Shown: positions 1-5,965 of the stretch, piece after piece | Position numbering within the stretch: the first letter of the stretch is position 1 | How the letters are laid out: every line of letters begins with the position of its first letter | Assembly (NCBI GenBank): GCA_018971745.1 | Contig: JAGXAD010000007.1 | Coordinates: 1-11,267 of the forward strand | From: Patescibacteria group bacterium | GTDB taxonomy: Bacteria > Patescibacteriota > Minisyncoccia > Sungbacterales > GWA2-42-14 | Length of the DNA stretch: 11,267 bases | Reading direction: 5' to 3' | Made by a program: the position numbers and the translations under genes | Notes under the pieces: generated by a model | Seen by the model: only the letters and a program-made list of their open reading frames with translations | What the model was told of the DNA's origin: nothing | Database searches by the model: none

Positions 1-457
1 CGGGTTGGTCGCCGTAAAGCAACTTTTCAAACACATAGCCGATGTAGCGGCGCGGATCGTCCAAAATCATGTTTAATTCCTGCAAAATCGCTCCGCGTTC
101 TTTTTCAACTTCGCTTTGTTTAAGCAGAGAATTAAAAAAAATGTCGGAAATCAAATCAAGCGCTTGTTCAAATTTTTGCGCCGGCACTTTCAAATAATAT
201 CCGGTGTGCTCGCGCGAAGTGAATGCGTTTGAATAGCCGCCCATTGCGTCAATTTCTTCCGCAATCATCTGCGTGTCCGGGCGGCGCTTCGTTCCCTTGA
301 AAAACATGTGCTCCAGAAAATGCGAAATGCCGTTTATTTCTTTTGTTTCATTGTTGGAGCCGGTATTTACCATAACCAAAATCGTGGCGGTGGTAACGCC
401 CTGCATCGGAATCGTAATCACGCGAAGGTTATTCGATAAAATAGTTTTTTTAAACAT
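1..457 (-). CDS. M16 family zinc metallopeptidase (insulinase/MPP-like), N-terminal part, runs off the left edge
   Basis: Translating the minus strand from the ATG at 457 gives 152 residues with no stop before the window edge, so the gene is cut off; family members usually have 400 or more residues. The protein has the inverted zinc motif HFLEH at residues 46-50 and a glutamate at 127 in LQELNM, exactly the HxxEH-x76-E spacing of M16 peptidases. H46 and H50 would bind zinc with E127, and E49 would be the catalytic base. Other family hallmarks are NTGSNNE (31-37), the GYSNAFTSREHT stretch (74-85) and EKERGAILQE. No signal peptide is visible, so it is probably cytoplasmic, as in the pitrilysin/YmxG-like processing peptidases. 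It starts 23 nt after the GNAT gene and may be cotranscribed with it or use a -10-like TATAGT just upstream. The substrate is not inferable. Codon use matches its neighbours. Confidence 0.93.
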   Translation of the reverse strand, partial: MFKKTILSNNLRVITIPMQGVTTATILVMVNTGSNNETKEINGISHFLEHMFFKGTKRRPDTQMIAEEIDAMGGYSNAFTSREHTGYYLKVPAQKFEQALDLISDIFFNSLLKQSEVEKERGAILQELNMILDDPRRYIGYVFEKLLYGDQP

Positions 458-468
458 AGTACCGAGAA

Positions 469-474
469 ACTATA
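469..474 (-). promoter_or_regulatory. Possible -10 element of the M16 peptidase gene
   Basis: The minus strand reads TATAGT here (5 of 6 matches to TATAAT), 11 nt before the ATG at 457. I see no convincing -35, and the site lies in A/T-rich DNA where such hexamers are common. If real, the leader would be only about 4-5 nt. Read-through from the GNAT gene is an equally good explanation. Confidence 0.25.
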
Positions 475-476
475 TA

Positions 477-497
477 AAATTTAGAATCTGGATTTTT
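477..497. repeat. Short 7-bp-period repeat at the GNAT gene end
   Basis: Three consecutive 7-mers (AAATTTA, GAATCTG, GATTTTT) straddle the GNAT stop codon at 481-483. The first two resemble units of the longer array at 4713-4754 (AAATTTA, GAACACG). It is short and degenerate, so it would not stand out without the other arrays. It supplies the last codons of the GNAT gene (SRF-stop). Confidence 0.35.
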
Positions 498-972
498 TTA
501 AAAAATATTCTTCCACAACCGCGGTTTCGCCGTCCGGATAAAAATTTTTTATCTCGCTGGTGATTTTGAAACCCGTCTTTTTCAATAAAGCGATAATCGG
601 CTTGTTGCTTTTCCGGCATGTCGCGTTCATTGACTCAAACTTTCCAAGACGCGCATACGCGATTGCCCATGTAATGAGCAATGTACCAAGCCCTTTTCTG
701 CGAAACCGGGGAATAATTCCGACCGATGTTAAATGCAATGCTTCGCGTTTTTTCTCATGCGTATCAGTCGCGTAATCGTACAATCCTGTATGCGGCTGAA
801 CGCTCCGATACCCAACCGGCTTTTTATTCACAAACACGATATAGTTCTGGTATTTTTCCCAACTTTCTTTATAAATCTGGTCTTGATATTCCGGAAAACT
901 CAATGTATCAAGTTGTTCCAGAATTTTCAAATCCCTCGGTAATTTTGCTTTTTTAATTTCAAGTTCCGTCAT
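481..972 (-). CDS. GNAT family N-acetyltransferase
   Basis: This is a predicted acetyl-CoA-dependent N-acyltransferase of the GCN5-related fold, 163 residues from the ATG at 972. Motif A is clear: LTSVGIIPRFRRKGLGTLLI, with the pyrophosphate-binding RRKGLGT at residues 91-97. After it come the second helix and KPIIALLKKTGFKI, the usual motif B (family GF in K-x-GF). The substrate cannot be read from the sequence; it resembles RimI-type acetyltransferases only in a general way. A GTG at 1002 in the same frame would add ten residues and overlap the upstream gene by 16 nt. The ATG is preferred because MTELEIKKAKLPRDL looks like a normal GNAT first strand. No Shine-Dalgarno is visible before either start. 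It lies 14 nt downstream of the unknown 142-aa gene and is probably cotranscribed with it. The C-terminus is formed by a 7-bp repeat. Confidence 0.88.
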   Translation of the reverse strand: MTELEIKKAKLPRDLKILEQLDTLSFPEYQDQIYKESWEKYQNYIVFVNKKPVGYRSVQPHTGLYDYATDTHEKKREALHLTSVGIIPRFRRKGLGTLLITWAIAYARLGKFESMNATCRKSNKPIIALLKKTGFKITSEIKNFYPDGETAVVEEYFLKKSRF

Positions 973-986
973 ATAATTTTTCGGCG

Positions 987-1415
987 TTAATCGTTTTTCC
1001 ACCAGCCGGAGAAAAAATTTTTTGGTTTTCTAGGCAAATCCTCCAATTCTTCCCGCGCTTTTCTTTGCAGTTCTTTCGCGGTTTCGCGATTCGTCAACAA
1101 ACTCTCAAGAACTTTTTCAGCGGTTTCTTTTTTAAGAATGGCAAGAAAATGGCTGAACCCGTCGGCATAGCGCAATCGTTCCTTGCCCGCGGCGGAACGC
1201 GCCATGCGAAACAACGCTTCCCCATACGGTTGCGCGTGCGTCTCAAGCTGTTTTTGAATTTTCTGATACGAAAAATCCGCGGTCAAAGGTAATCCGTTCG
1301 GGTCTTCAGTCCAATCCTCCCGCGCCTTCTCTATACCAACGAGCGCCTCATCGGCAATCTCTTTCATGTTTTCTTCAGGAGTTTTTTCTTGTTTTGACAA
1401 AGATTCTAAACTCAT
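987..1415 (-). CDS. Hypothetical charged, helix-rich protein, 142 aa
   Basis: I do not recognise this protein. It is coding: the ORF is closed by TAA at 987-989, uses the same codons as its neighbours and sits in a tight same-strand series. The product is rich in Lys, Glu, Arg and Ala, reads as mostly alpha-helical, and has no signal peptide, membrane span or cysteine cluster. A middle portion (FSYQKIQKQLETH, then GEALFRMARSAAGKERLRYADGF) and a long charged helix near residues 90-125 precede a Trp-containing tail (FFSGWWKND). The start is placed at the ATG at 1415, 10 nt after the glyQS stop. A longer frame opening at 1445 would overlap glyQS. Only a weak CGGA precedes the ATG. Translation is probably coupled to glyQS. 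No function is proposed. Confidence 0.7.
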   Translation of the reverse strand: MSLESLSKQEKTPEENMKEIADEALVGIEKAREDWTEDPNGLPLTADFSYQKIQKQLETHAQPYGEALFRMARSAAGKERLRYADGFSHFLAILKKETAEKVLESLLTNRETAKELQRKAREELEDLPRKPKNFFSGWWKND

Positions 1416-1425
1416 AGGACATCCG

Positions 1426-2742
1426 TTATTGTAATTTTTCTTCAAAATATGTTTGCAAATCTGCGATTGCGACCCTTTCTTGCTTCATCGTATCGCGGTC
1501 GCGAACCGTTACCGTTTCGTCTTCCAGCGTTTGATAATCAACGGTCACGCACCAGGGCGTTCCGATTTCGTCCTGCGAAAAATACCGTTTGCCGATGTTG
1601 CCGCGCTCGTCCCACGCGACCATAAACCGCTTACGCAAATCATCATAAATTTTTCCGGCGGCATCAGCCAATTGCGGCTTATTTGCAACAAGCGGAAACA
1701 CCGCGGCAGTATACGGCGCCAGGCGCGGATGCAGTTTTAACACGGCGCGCCCGGCTTCTTCCGCGTACGACTCAAGCAGTAAAAACAAAAGCGGACGATC
1801 AACTCCAGATGATGTCTCAATGTCCCAGGGCAGATATTTTTCTCCGGTGTCGGGGTCGGTATAGTGCAAATCAACTTTTGCATATTCCTGATGCCGGCGC
1901 AGGTCCCAATCGCCCCGATGGTGAATGCCCATCATCTCGTCCCACCCCCAAGGCGCTAAAAATTCAATGTCGCATGCGACGCTGGCGTAGTGCGCGCGCT
2001 CGTCCGACGCGTGATCGCGAAAGCGCAAATGCTCTTTGTGAAACCCGATGCTCAAAAACCAATCCATCCGGTTTTGTTTCCAGTATTGAAACCATTTTTC
2101 TCCTTCTTTTTCGTCGGGCTTAATGTAGAACTGCACTTCCATTTGCTCAAATTCGCGGCTGCGGAAAATAAAATTGCCCGGAGTAATTTCATTGCGAAAC
2201 GCCTTGCCGATTTGCGCCACGCCAAAGGGAACGCGCACGCGCGTTGAATCAATGATGTTTTTGAAATTGACCTGCGCGCCGTTCGTAATTTCTCCGCGCA
2301 AATATATTTCCGATTCTTTGCCTTCAATAACTCCCAAGTACGCGCGCACCAGAAGATTAAACTTCTGCGGCTCGGTCCAAAAAACTTTTTCTTTGTGCGT
2401 TTTTTCGTGAGCTCGCGTATCTTCGGGCTTATCCGCGCGAAACCGCGCATGGCACAATTTGCACTCAACCAAAGGGTCGGTAAACGCGGCAACATGACCG
2501 GACGCTTCCCACGCTTTCGGATTCATCATAATCGCGGCGTCAATCCCTACGATGTCGCGGCGCACCTGCACCATGTCGCGCCACCACCAATCCTTAAAAT
2601 TCTTTTTTAAGAGCGCGCCTAAGGGCCCGTAATCCCAAGTGCCGGCAAGCCCGCCGTAAATTTCGGATCCGGGAAATATAAATCCGCGCCGTTTCGCAAG
2701 CGCCACAATTTTTTCCATCTTATTTTGAGATTCTTGAGACAT
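1426..2742 (-). CDS. glyQS: Glycine--tRNA ligase, single-chain (alpha2, eukaryote/archaeal-like) type
   Basis: This is a class II aminoacyl-tRNA synthetase that charges tRNA-Gly with glycine in the cytoplasm, 438 residues. The N-terminus has KRRGFIFPGSEIYGG and WDYGPLGALLKKN (motif 1 region). Motif 2 is FRNEITPGNFIFRSREFEQ (183-201), followed by MEVQFY. The active-site end is SSGVDRPLLFLLLE near 311-323, and an anticodon-binding domain starts around HPRLAPYTAAVFPL (338-350) and continues through GTPWCVTVDYQTLED. The insertion after motif 1 carries CKLC (94-97) but not the usual second CxxC; instead H112 and H116 follow, giving C-x2-C-x14-H-x3-H. It is a compact version of the family. It lies 44 nt downstream of the DUF11-like gene, with a -10-like TAAATT exactly 7 nt before the ATG, so it may have its own leaderless transcript. 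Confidence 0.95.
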   Translation of the reverse strand: MSQESQNKMEKIVALAKRRGFIFPGSEIYGGLAGTWDYGPLGALLKKNFKDWWWRDMVQVRRDIVGIDAAIMMNPKAWEASGHVAAFTDPLVECKLCHARFRADKPEDTRAHEKTHKEKVFWTEPQKFNLLVRAYLGVIEGKESEIYLRGEITNGAQVNFKNIIDSTRVRVPFGVAQIGKAFRNEITPGNFIFRSREFEQMEVQFYIKPDEKEGEKWFQYWKQNRMDWFLSIGFHKEHLRFRDHASDERAHYASVACDIEFLAPWGWDEMMGIHHRGDWDLRRHQEYAKVDLHYTDPDTGEKYLPWDIETSSGVDRPLLFLLLESYAEEAGRAVLKLHPRLAPYTAAVFPLVANKPQLADAAGKIYDDLRKRFMVAWDERGNIGKRYFSQDEIGTPWCVTVDYQTLEDETVTVRDRDTMKQERVAIADLQTYFEEKLQ

Positions 2743-2749
2743 ATCGAAA

Positions 2750-2755
2750 AATTTA
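2750..2755 (-). promoter_or_regulatory. Candidate -10 element of glyQS (leaderless start)
   Basis: The minus strand reads TAAATT (fits TAnnnT, 4 of 6 to TATAAT), with exactly 7 nt to the glyQS ATG at 2742. The same spacing is seen before recO, ileS and the DUF11-like gene, which is the main reason for calling it. The -35 region is weak; the best candidate is ATCACA at an 18-nt spacer. Confidence 0.4.
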
Positions 2756-2786
2756 CAATTTTATTCAGTCTAATGTGATACCTAAA

Positions 2787-4706
2787 TCACGGCGCCACCT
2801 TCCATTCCGTATTTTTTGACTGCGGGTCGTCTTTCAATTCCGTGGTCAGATCGGGCGCGGTGTCGGACAATGACTGCGAAGTAAAACTGTCTGTGCCGTT
2901 AATCTGGGTTTGCCGCATCAAAACCGGCGCCTGCCCGGCGGTTTCCGGACCCGGATTCAGCACCACCTGAAACATAACTCCTGCGCGCGATCGCGCAATG
3001 CCCGTGTTTGCGGCAAGGGTTCCCAACGACCATGTTACCGTATTTGAAGAAGGATTATATGACACCTTGTCTTGATTGTCCCCCTGAACTACTCCTGCCC
3101 ACTGCACATTTGCCGGCAGAACTCCGCTTACCGAAACATCGTTCACATCATTTGTTCCGGTCTGCACCTGCCAATGAATCGTGTAACTGGTTGTCTTGCC
3201 AACCTGCGGAGACAGGGGCCCGGAATTTGGAATTACGGAATTGTAATAAAACGCGCGGGAAAACAGTTTGAGCACGGATGAAATTTTTATTGAAAGCAAA
3301 TCCTCGTAATGCAAAGAGGTGCCTTCAAGGTCGCGCGGCAGGACCCGCACGTCAATCGCGGCCCGCGCGTCTATGATAAAATTTTTCTTGGAAAAATCAA
3401 TGCCCGCGATGTTTTTCTTCACCTGCGCCGAAAAATCAACGGTTCCTTCCTGACCCGGCGCCAATTCCGTAAGGTCGCCCGAGGTTCCGGCGTCCCATAC
3501 AATCATATGATTTTGCGCGTCATAGGCCCCGTCTTTTACGCGAAGCGTCGCAAGGTCAAACAAATTTTCCGGAAATGTCTCCGTCAAAAACACGCCGCGA
3601 ATTGAACGGGACAAATTATTTTTATACGACAGGCGGATGGAAACCGTATCCCCGGGTAGCACGGTGCCGTCCCGGGAACCATTCATGTCCTGGCGCACCA
3701 GCAAAAAAGGCGAAGCAATTTTTACTTCTTTAACTCCTTGCGCGTACGGAACAAACTCGCGCGTATCGGAATTGTAATTTCCGATTTCCATTTTGAAAGC
3801 GCCGGTTTCTTCAGGCAGGCCGGAAACGGTTCCGGATATTTTAATTTTGATTGATTGCCCGGGTTGAACGTCTCCCAATTGCCAAATGTTGTTTTCGAAA
3901 AATGGCGCCGGATCCGCTCCGAGAAACGAAAACTGCGAAGGAAATGAAATTCTTAAAAATGAATTGGCAAACGCCGAGGACCCGTTTGAGCTGATTTCAA
4001 CGATACTGTCCAAGCGCTGATTATTGGAAACCACGTCCGGCGCGTCAATGGAAACGAGCAAGGGAACTTTCTGAATGATTGATTCAAAATCAGCCAGCTT
4101 GACCAGACGCGTTGAAATGTTCTCCGGCCGATACACGAAAGTCGCCTCAGCTTTTTTGCTTTCGCCTTCTTTGCCGAATATCAAAGCGCGAAAATCAAAT
4201 TCGCGCTCCTCGCCCGGATTAAGAATCGGCAGCGAAACGCGGGAGCGCAACGAACGTTTAACTGCGGCATCGTCGGAAACCGGTATGGAATCCGCGGGGT
4301 ACGAAAAAGAAATTTCCGCATCCTGAAACGAAACCGCGGAATTGTTGCGCACGACAACTTTCCAAAGCTCGCTCTCCCCCGCGTCAACACTGCCAGAACT
4401 CGCAATGTCTAAATTCACGTCGGAAGACGCAAAAAAAAGCGTATAGTAAATAACCCCAGCTGATACGGCAATGATTGAAGAAGTTGCGATAAAAAACCAG
4501 AACAAAAATTTTCTCCGGTTTATATTTGGAAATCGTCGTCTCATCGGAGTTTTGTTTGTTTGCGCTTCTTGTTCCGCTTCCCAAAACCGTTTTACCGGTT
4601 TTTCCCGTTCCGCGCGAATTTCTTTCATCACATCCGCATCCGGAGCAACCCGAGCCCGTTCCGTACCGGTATCAATTTTTCGTTTAAGGTCTTCTAAGGT
4701 ACTCAT
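2787..4706 (-). CDS. Large membrane-anchored surface protein with repeated DUF11-like beta domains
   Basis: The protein has 639 residues from the ATG at 4706; a TTG two codons earlier is also open but less likely. The first 55 residues are charged and should be cytoplasmic. A basic stretch (RRRFPNINRRK) precedes one membrane segment at about residues 67-92. The remaining roughly 545 residues would be outside the cell. They form several beta-sandwich-like units starting near 95, 210, 330 and 500, with DUF11/CARDB-type phrases such as GDTVSIRLSYKNN, FLTETFPENL, MIVWDAG, LAPGQEGTVDFSAQV and YTIHWQVQTG. Large DUF11-type proteins are common on cell surfaces and in CPR genomes; a role in envelope structure or adhesion is inference. 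No cysteines or sorting motif are evident in the outer part. It ends with TGA, 44 nt before glyQS. Its upstream region and the recO end share a 7-bp repeat array. Confidence 0.85.
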   Translation of the reverse strand: MSTLEDLKRKIDTGTERARVAPDADVMKEIRAEREKPVKRFWEAEQEAQTNKTPMRRRFPNINRRKFLFWFFIATSSIIAVSAGVIYYTLFFASSDVNLDIASSGSVDAGESELWKVVVRNNSAVSFQDAEISFSYPADSIPVSDDAAVKRSLRSRVSLPILNPGEEREFDFRALIFGKEGESKKAEATFVYRPENISTRLVKLADFESIIQKVPLLVSIDAPDVVSNNQRLDSIVEISSNGSSAFANSFLRISFPSQFSFLGADPAPFFENNIWQLGDVQPGQSIKIKISGTVSGLPEETGAFKMEIGNYNSDTREFVPYAQGVKEVKIASPFLLVRQDMNGSRDGTVLPGDTVSIRLSYKNNLSRSIRGVFLTETFPENLFDLATLRVKDGAYDAQNHMIVWDAGTSGDLTELAPGQEGTVDFSAQVKKNIAGIDFSKKNFIIDARAAIDVRVLPRDLEGTSLHYEDLLSIKISSVLKLFSRAFYYNSVIPNSGPLSPQVGKTTSYTIHWQVQTGTNDVNDVSVSGVLPANVQWAGVVQGDNQDKVSYNPSSNTVTWSLGTLAANTGIARSRAGVMFQVVLNPGPETAGQAPVLMRQTQINGTDSFTSQSLSDTAPDLTTELKDDPQSKNTEWKVAP

Positions 4707-4712
4707 GCGCAA

Positions 4713-4754
4713 GAATTTAGAATATAAAATTTAGAACACGGAATTTAAAATCGG
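4713..4754. repeat. 7-bp tandem array between and within recO and the DUF11-like gene
   Basis: Six consecutive 7-mers are in register: GAATTTA, GAATATA, AAATTTA, GAACACG, GAATTTA, AAATCGG. The array fills the short gap between the two genes, provides the recO stop codon and last codons (ending ILNSVF), and on the minus strand contains the TAAATT that could act as -10 for the DUF11-like gene. Confidence 0.6.
4714..4719 (-). promoter_or_regulatory. Candidate -10 element of the DUF11-like gene, inside the 7-bp array
   Basis: TAAATT on the minus strand lies exactly 7 nt before the ATG at 4706, the same hexamer and spacing as upstream of glyQS. It is itself part of a repeat unit (GAATTTA on the plus strand), so the match may be a by-product of the array. 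Confidence 0.35.
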
Positions 4755-5411
4755 ATATTCCTCTGCCGCACCAGCTCCCTTGCCATAATTTCGTTTGCTT
4801 CCCTGATAAAGATAGGTCTGAAAAATCTTTTTTACCGCAATGGCGCCCTGAACCGGATTTTTTCCCAAAGCAACGGCCGCATGCAACGGTTGCGCGCGAA
4901 AAGAAAATATCTCTTCAAGAAACGGAAACTCATCATTGGTTTCCGCGCGATGCTCGGGAAACAACCCAAGCAAATTTAAAAAATTTGCGTCAAACCAAAC
5001 CAACACTTTTTTCTGCGCGGCGGCGCTCACTTCCGGCTCGCGCTCCAAAAACAAAAATGTATTTTCAAACAATGCAAAAAATTTATTTGCGTCCCGCCGG
5101 TCTTCCAGCAAATATTCGCCTGCCAACGCCAAACAATGATACGCGGTTTCCAATTTCATCATATTTGACCGAATGCCCGGATAATATTCCCGCACTTCCG
5201 CGTGAATCAGGCGATACATATTTCTTCCCTCAACAAACGAAATGAGCGATTTGCTCATGAGCTCGCAGTGCCCGCGAAGTTTTGCTCCCTGTTTGCGCAC
5301 GCCCTTGGCAAACACTTTGATTTTTCCGAATTGCTCGCTTAACGCCGTAAGCATCAAATCCGCTTCGCCGTATTCTTCTTTTTTTACGATAAACGCTTCG
5401 GTGGTGTGCAT
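4731..5411 (-). CDS. recO: DNA repair/recombination mediator RecO
   Basis: RecO works with RecR (and RecF) to load RecA onto SSB-coated single-stranded DNA in recombinational repair. The protein has 226 residues from the ATG at 5411. The N-terminal OB-fold is typical: TTEAFIVKKEEYGEADLML, then LSEQFGKIKVFAKGVRKQGAKLRGHCEL. The helical C-terminal domain follows (YHCLALAGEYLLEDRRD, LVWFDANFLNLLGLFPE). The segment after LLGLFPE, where many RecO proteins have a four-cysteine zinc site, has no cysteines, a known variation. A start at 5420 would add three residues but overlaps the predicted -10 element, and RecO proteins normally begin close to the TEA motif. The last few residues (ILNSVF) are encoded by the 7-bp array. 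It is the first gene after a terminator and likely heads the left-hand transcription unit. Confidence 0.9.
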   Translation of the reverse strand: MHTTEAFIVKKEEYGEADLMLTALSEQFGKIKVFAKGVRKQGAKLRGHCELMSKSLISFVEGRNMYRLIHAEVREYYPGIRSNMMKLETAYHCLALAGEYLLEDRRDANKFFALFENTFLFLEREPEVSAAAQKKVLVWFDANFLNLLGLFPEHRAETNDEFPFLEEIFSFRAQPLHAAVALGKNPVQGAIAVKKIFQTYLYQGSKRNYGKGAGAAEEYPILNSVF

Positions 5412-5418
5412 TACATTC

Positions 5419-5427
5419 ATTATCGCA
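5419..5427 (-). promoter_or_regulatory. Extended -10 promoter of recO (leaderless)
   Basis: The minus strand reads TGCGATAAT, an extended -10 (TGn plus GATAAT, 5 of 6 to TATAAT), with 7 nt (gaatgta) to the ATG at 5411. It sits directly after the terminator at 5441-5463. Transcription would begin at or next to the A of the ATG, and no Shine-Dalgarno is present. No good -35 is visible, which fits an extended -10. Confidence 0.55.
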
Positions 5428-5440
5428 TGTTTTGAACAAA

Positions 5441-5463
5441 GAAAAAAGCCGCATAAAGCGGCT
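5441..5463 (-). terminator. Rho-independent terminator after the exported-protein gene
   Basis: On the minus strand a perfect 6-bp stem (AGCCGC / GCGGCT) with a 5-nt loop is followed by six Ts. The 5' arm of the stem overlaps the stop codon at 5462-5464. It separates the ileS unit from recO. Confidence 0.88.
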
Positions 5464-5911
5464 AATGGAGTGCTGGCGTATCTCCCGCAAACTCCGTAAC
5501 ATAGAGAAAAAATTCCAAATCTTTTGTAACCGTATTTATATGAGCCGCAAGATTAAACTCTTTTACCTCGCGCCAGCATGATCCGGCATACAGGTGACGA
5601 AAGAAAAAACGGTCTTCCGAAAATTCCCCGTTAACAATCTCAACCGCTTCCGCGCGCAAATAGCCGGGGTAGACGGCGCGATAATATAACGCAATTGCGC
5701 CGTCCCGAAAACGATATTCCCTGACAATTAAAGCGTCCATGGCAATGTCGCGGATTTGAAGAGGGATTTTTTTCTCCCAGGCAACGGTCCAGCCGTTTGG
5801 AAAATCATAAAACCCTTCAGGATTTTTACATTTGGTTTCTCCCGCAAACGCAGAACCCGCGCCGACCACAAAAACCAAAATCGCAATCGCCCAAAACAAT
5901 TTTTGTTTCAT
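5462..5911 (-). CDS. Small exported protein with Sec signal peptide, unknown function
   Basis: The protein has 149 residues from the ATG at 5911, which follows a weak GGGGG ribosome site; an in-frame TTG at 5920 is less likely. The N-terminus is a typical Sec signal: MKQK, a hydrophobic stretch (LFWAIAILVFVVGAG), and a probable cut after SAFA near residue 23. There is no lipobox cysteine at the cut site. The mature part of about 126 residues has two cysteines (C28 and C112) that could form a disulfide outside the membrane, and it alternates aromatic and charged residues in a way that suggests beta structure (ALIVREYRFRDGAIALYYR). I recognise no family. It lies 54 nt downstream of ileS and just before a strong terminator, so it is probably the last gene of the ileS transcript. 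No functional link to IleRS is evident. Confidence 0.75.
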   Translation of the reverse strand: MKQKLFWAIAILVFVVGAGSAFAGETKCKNPEGFYDFPNGWTVAWEKKIPLQIRDIAMDALIVREYRFRDGAIALYYRAVYPGYLRAEAVEIVNGEFSEDRFFFRHLYAGSCWREVKEFNLAAHINTVTKDLEFFLYVTEFAGDTPALH

Positions 5912-5965
5912 CGCCCCCAACGCTTCATACCGCTAAAAAGGAACTAATTTCAGAGTAATCAATCT

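Noticed and set aside
1683..2123. 146-codon open frame on the plus strand
   Set aside because: It is antisense to the glyQS catalytic region, with no family resemblance, and is explained by the codon bias of the real gene.
2052..2495. 147-codon open frame on the minus strand inside glyQS
   Set aside because: It is an alternative frame of glyQS with an implausible composition; glyQS itself has all the class II motifs across it.
2775..2790. GTGAT / ATCAC hairpin after the DUF11-like gene as a terminator
   Set aside because: The stem is only 5 bp and AT-rich, and no T-tract follows on the minus strand.
4731..5420. recO start at the ATG at 5420
   Set aside because: It overlaps the best -10 element, and RecO proteins usually begin only a few residues before the TEA motif, which fits the ATG at 5411.
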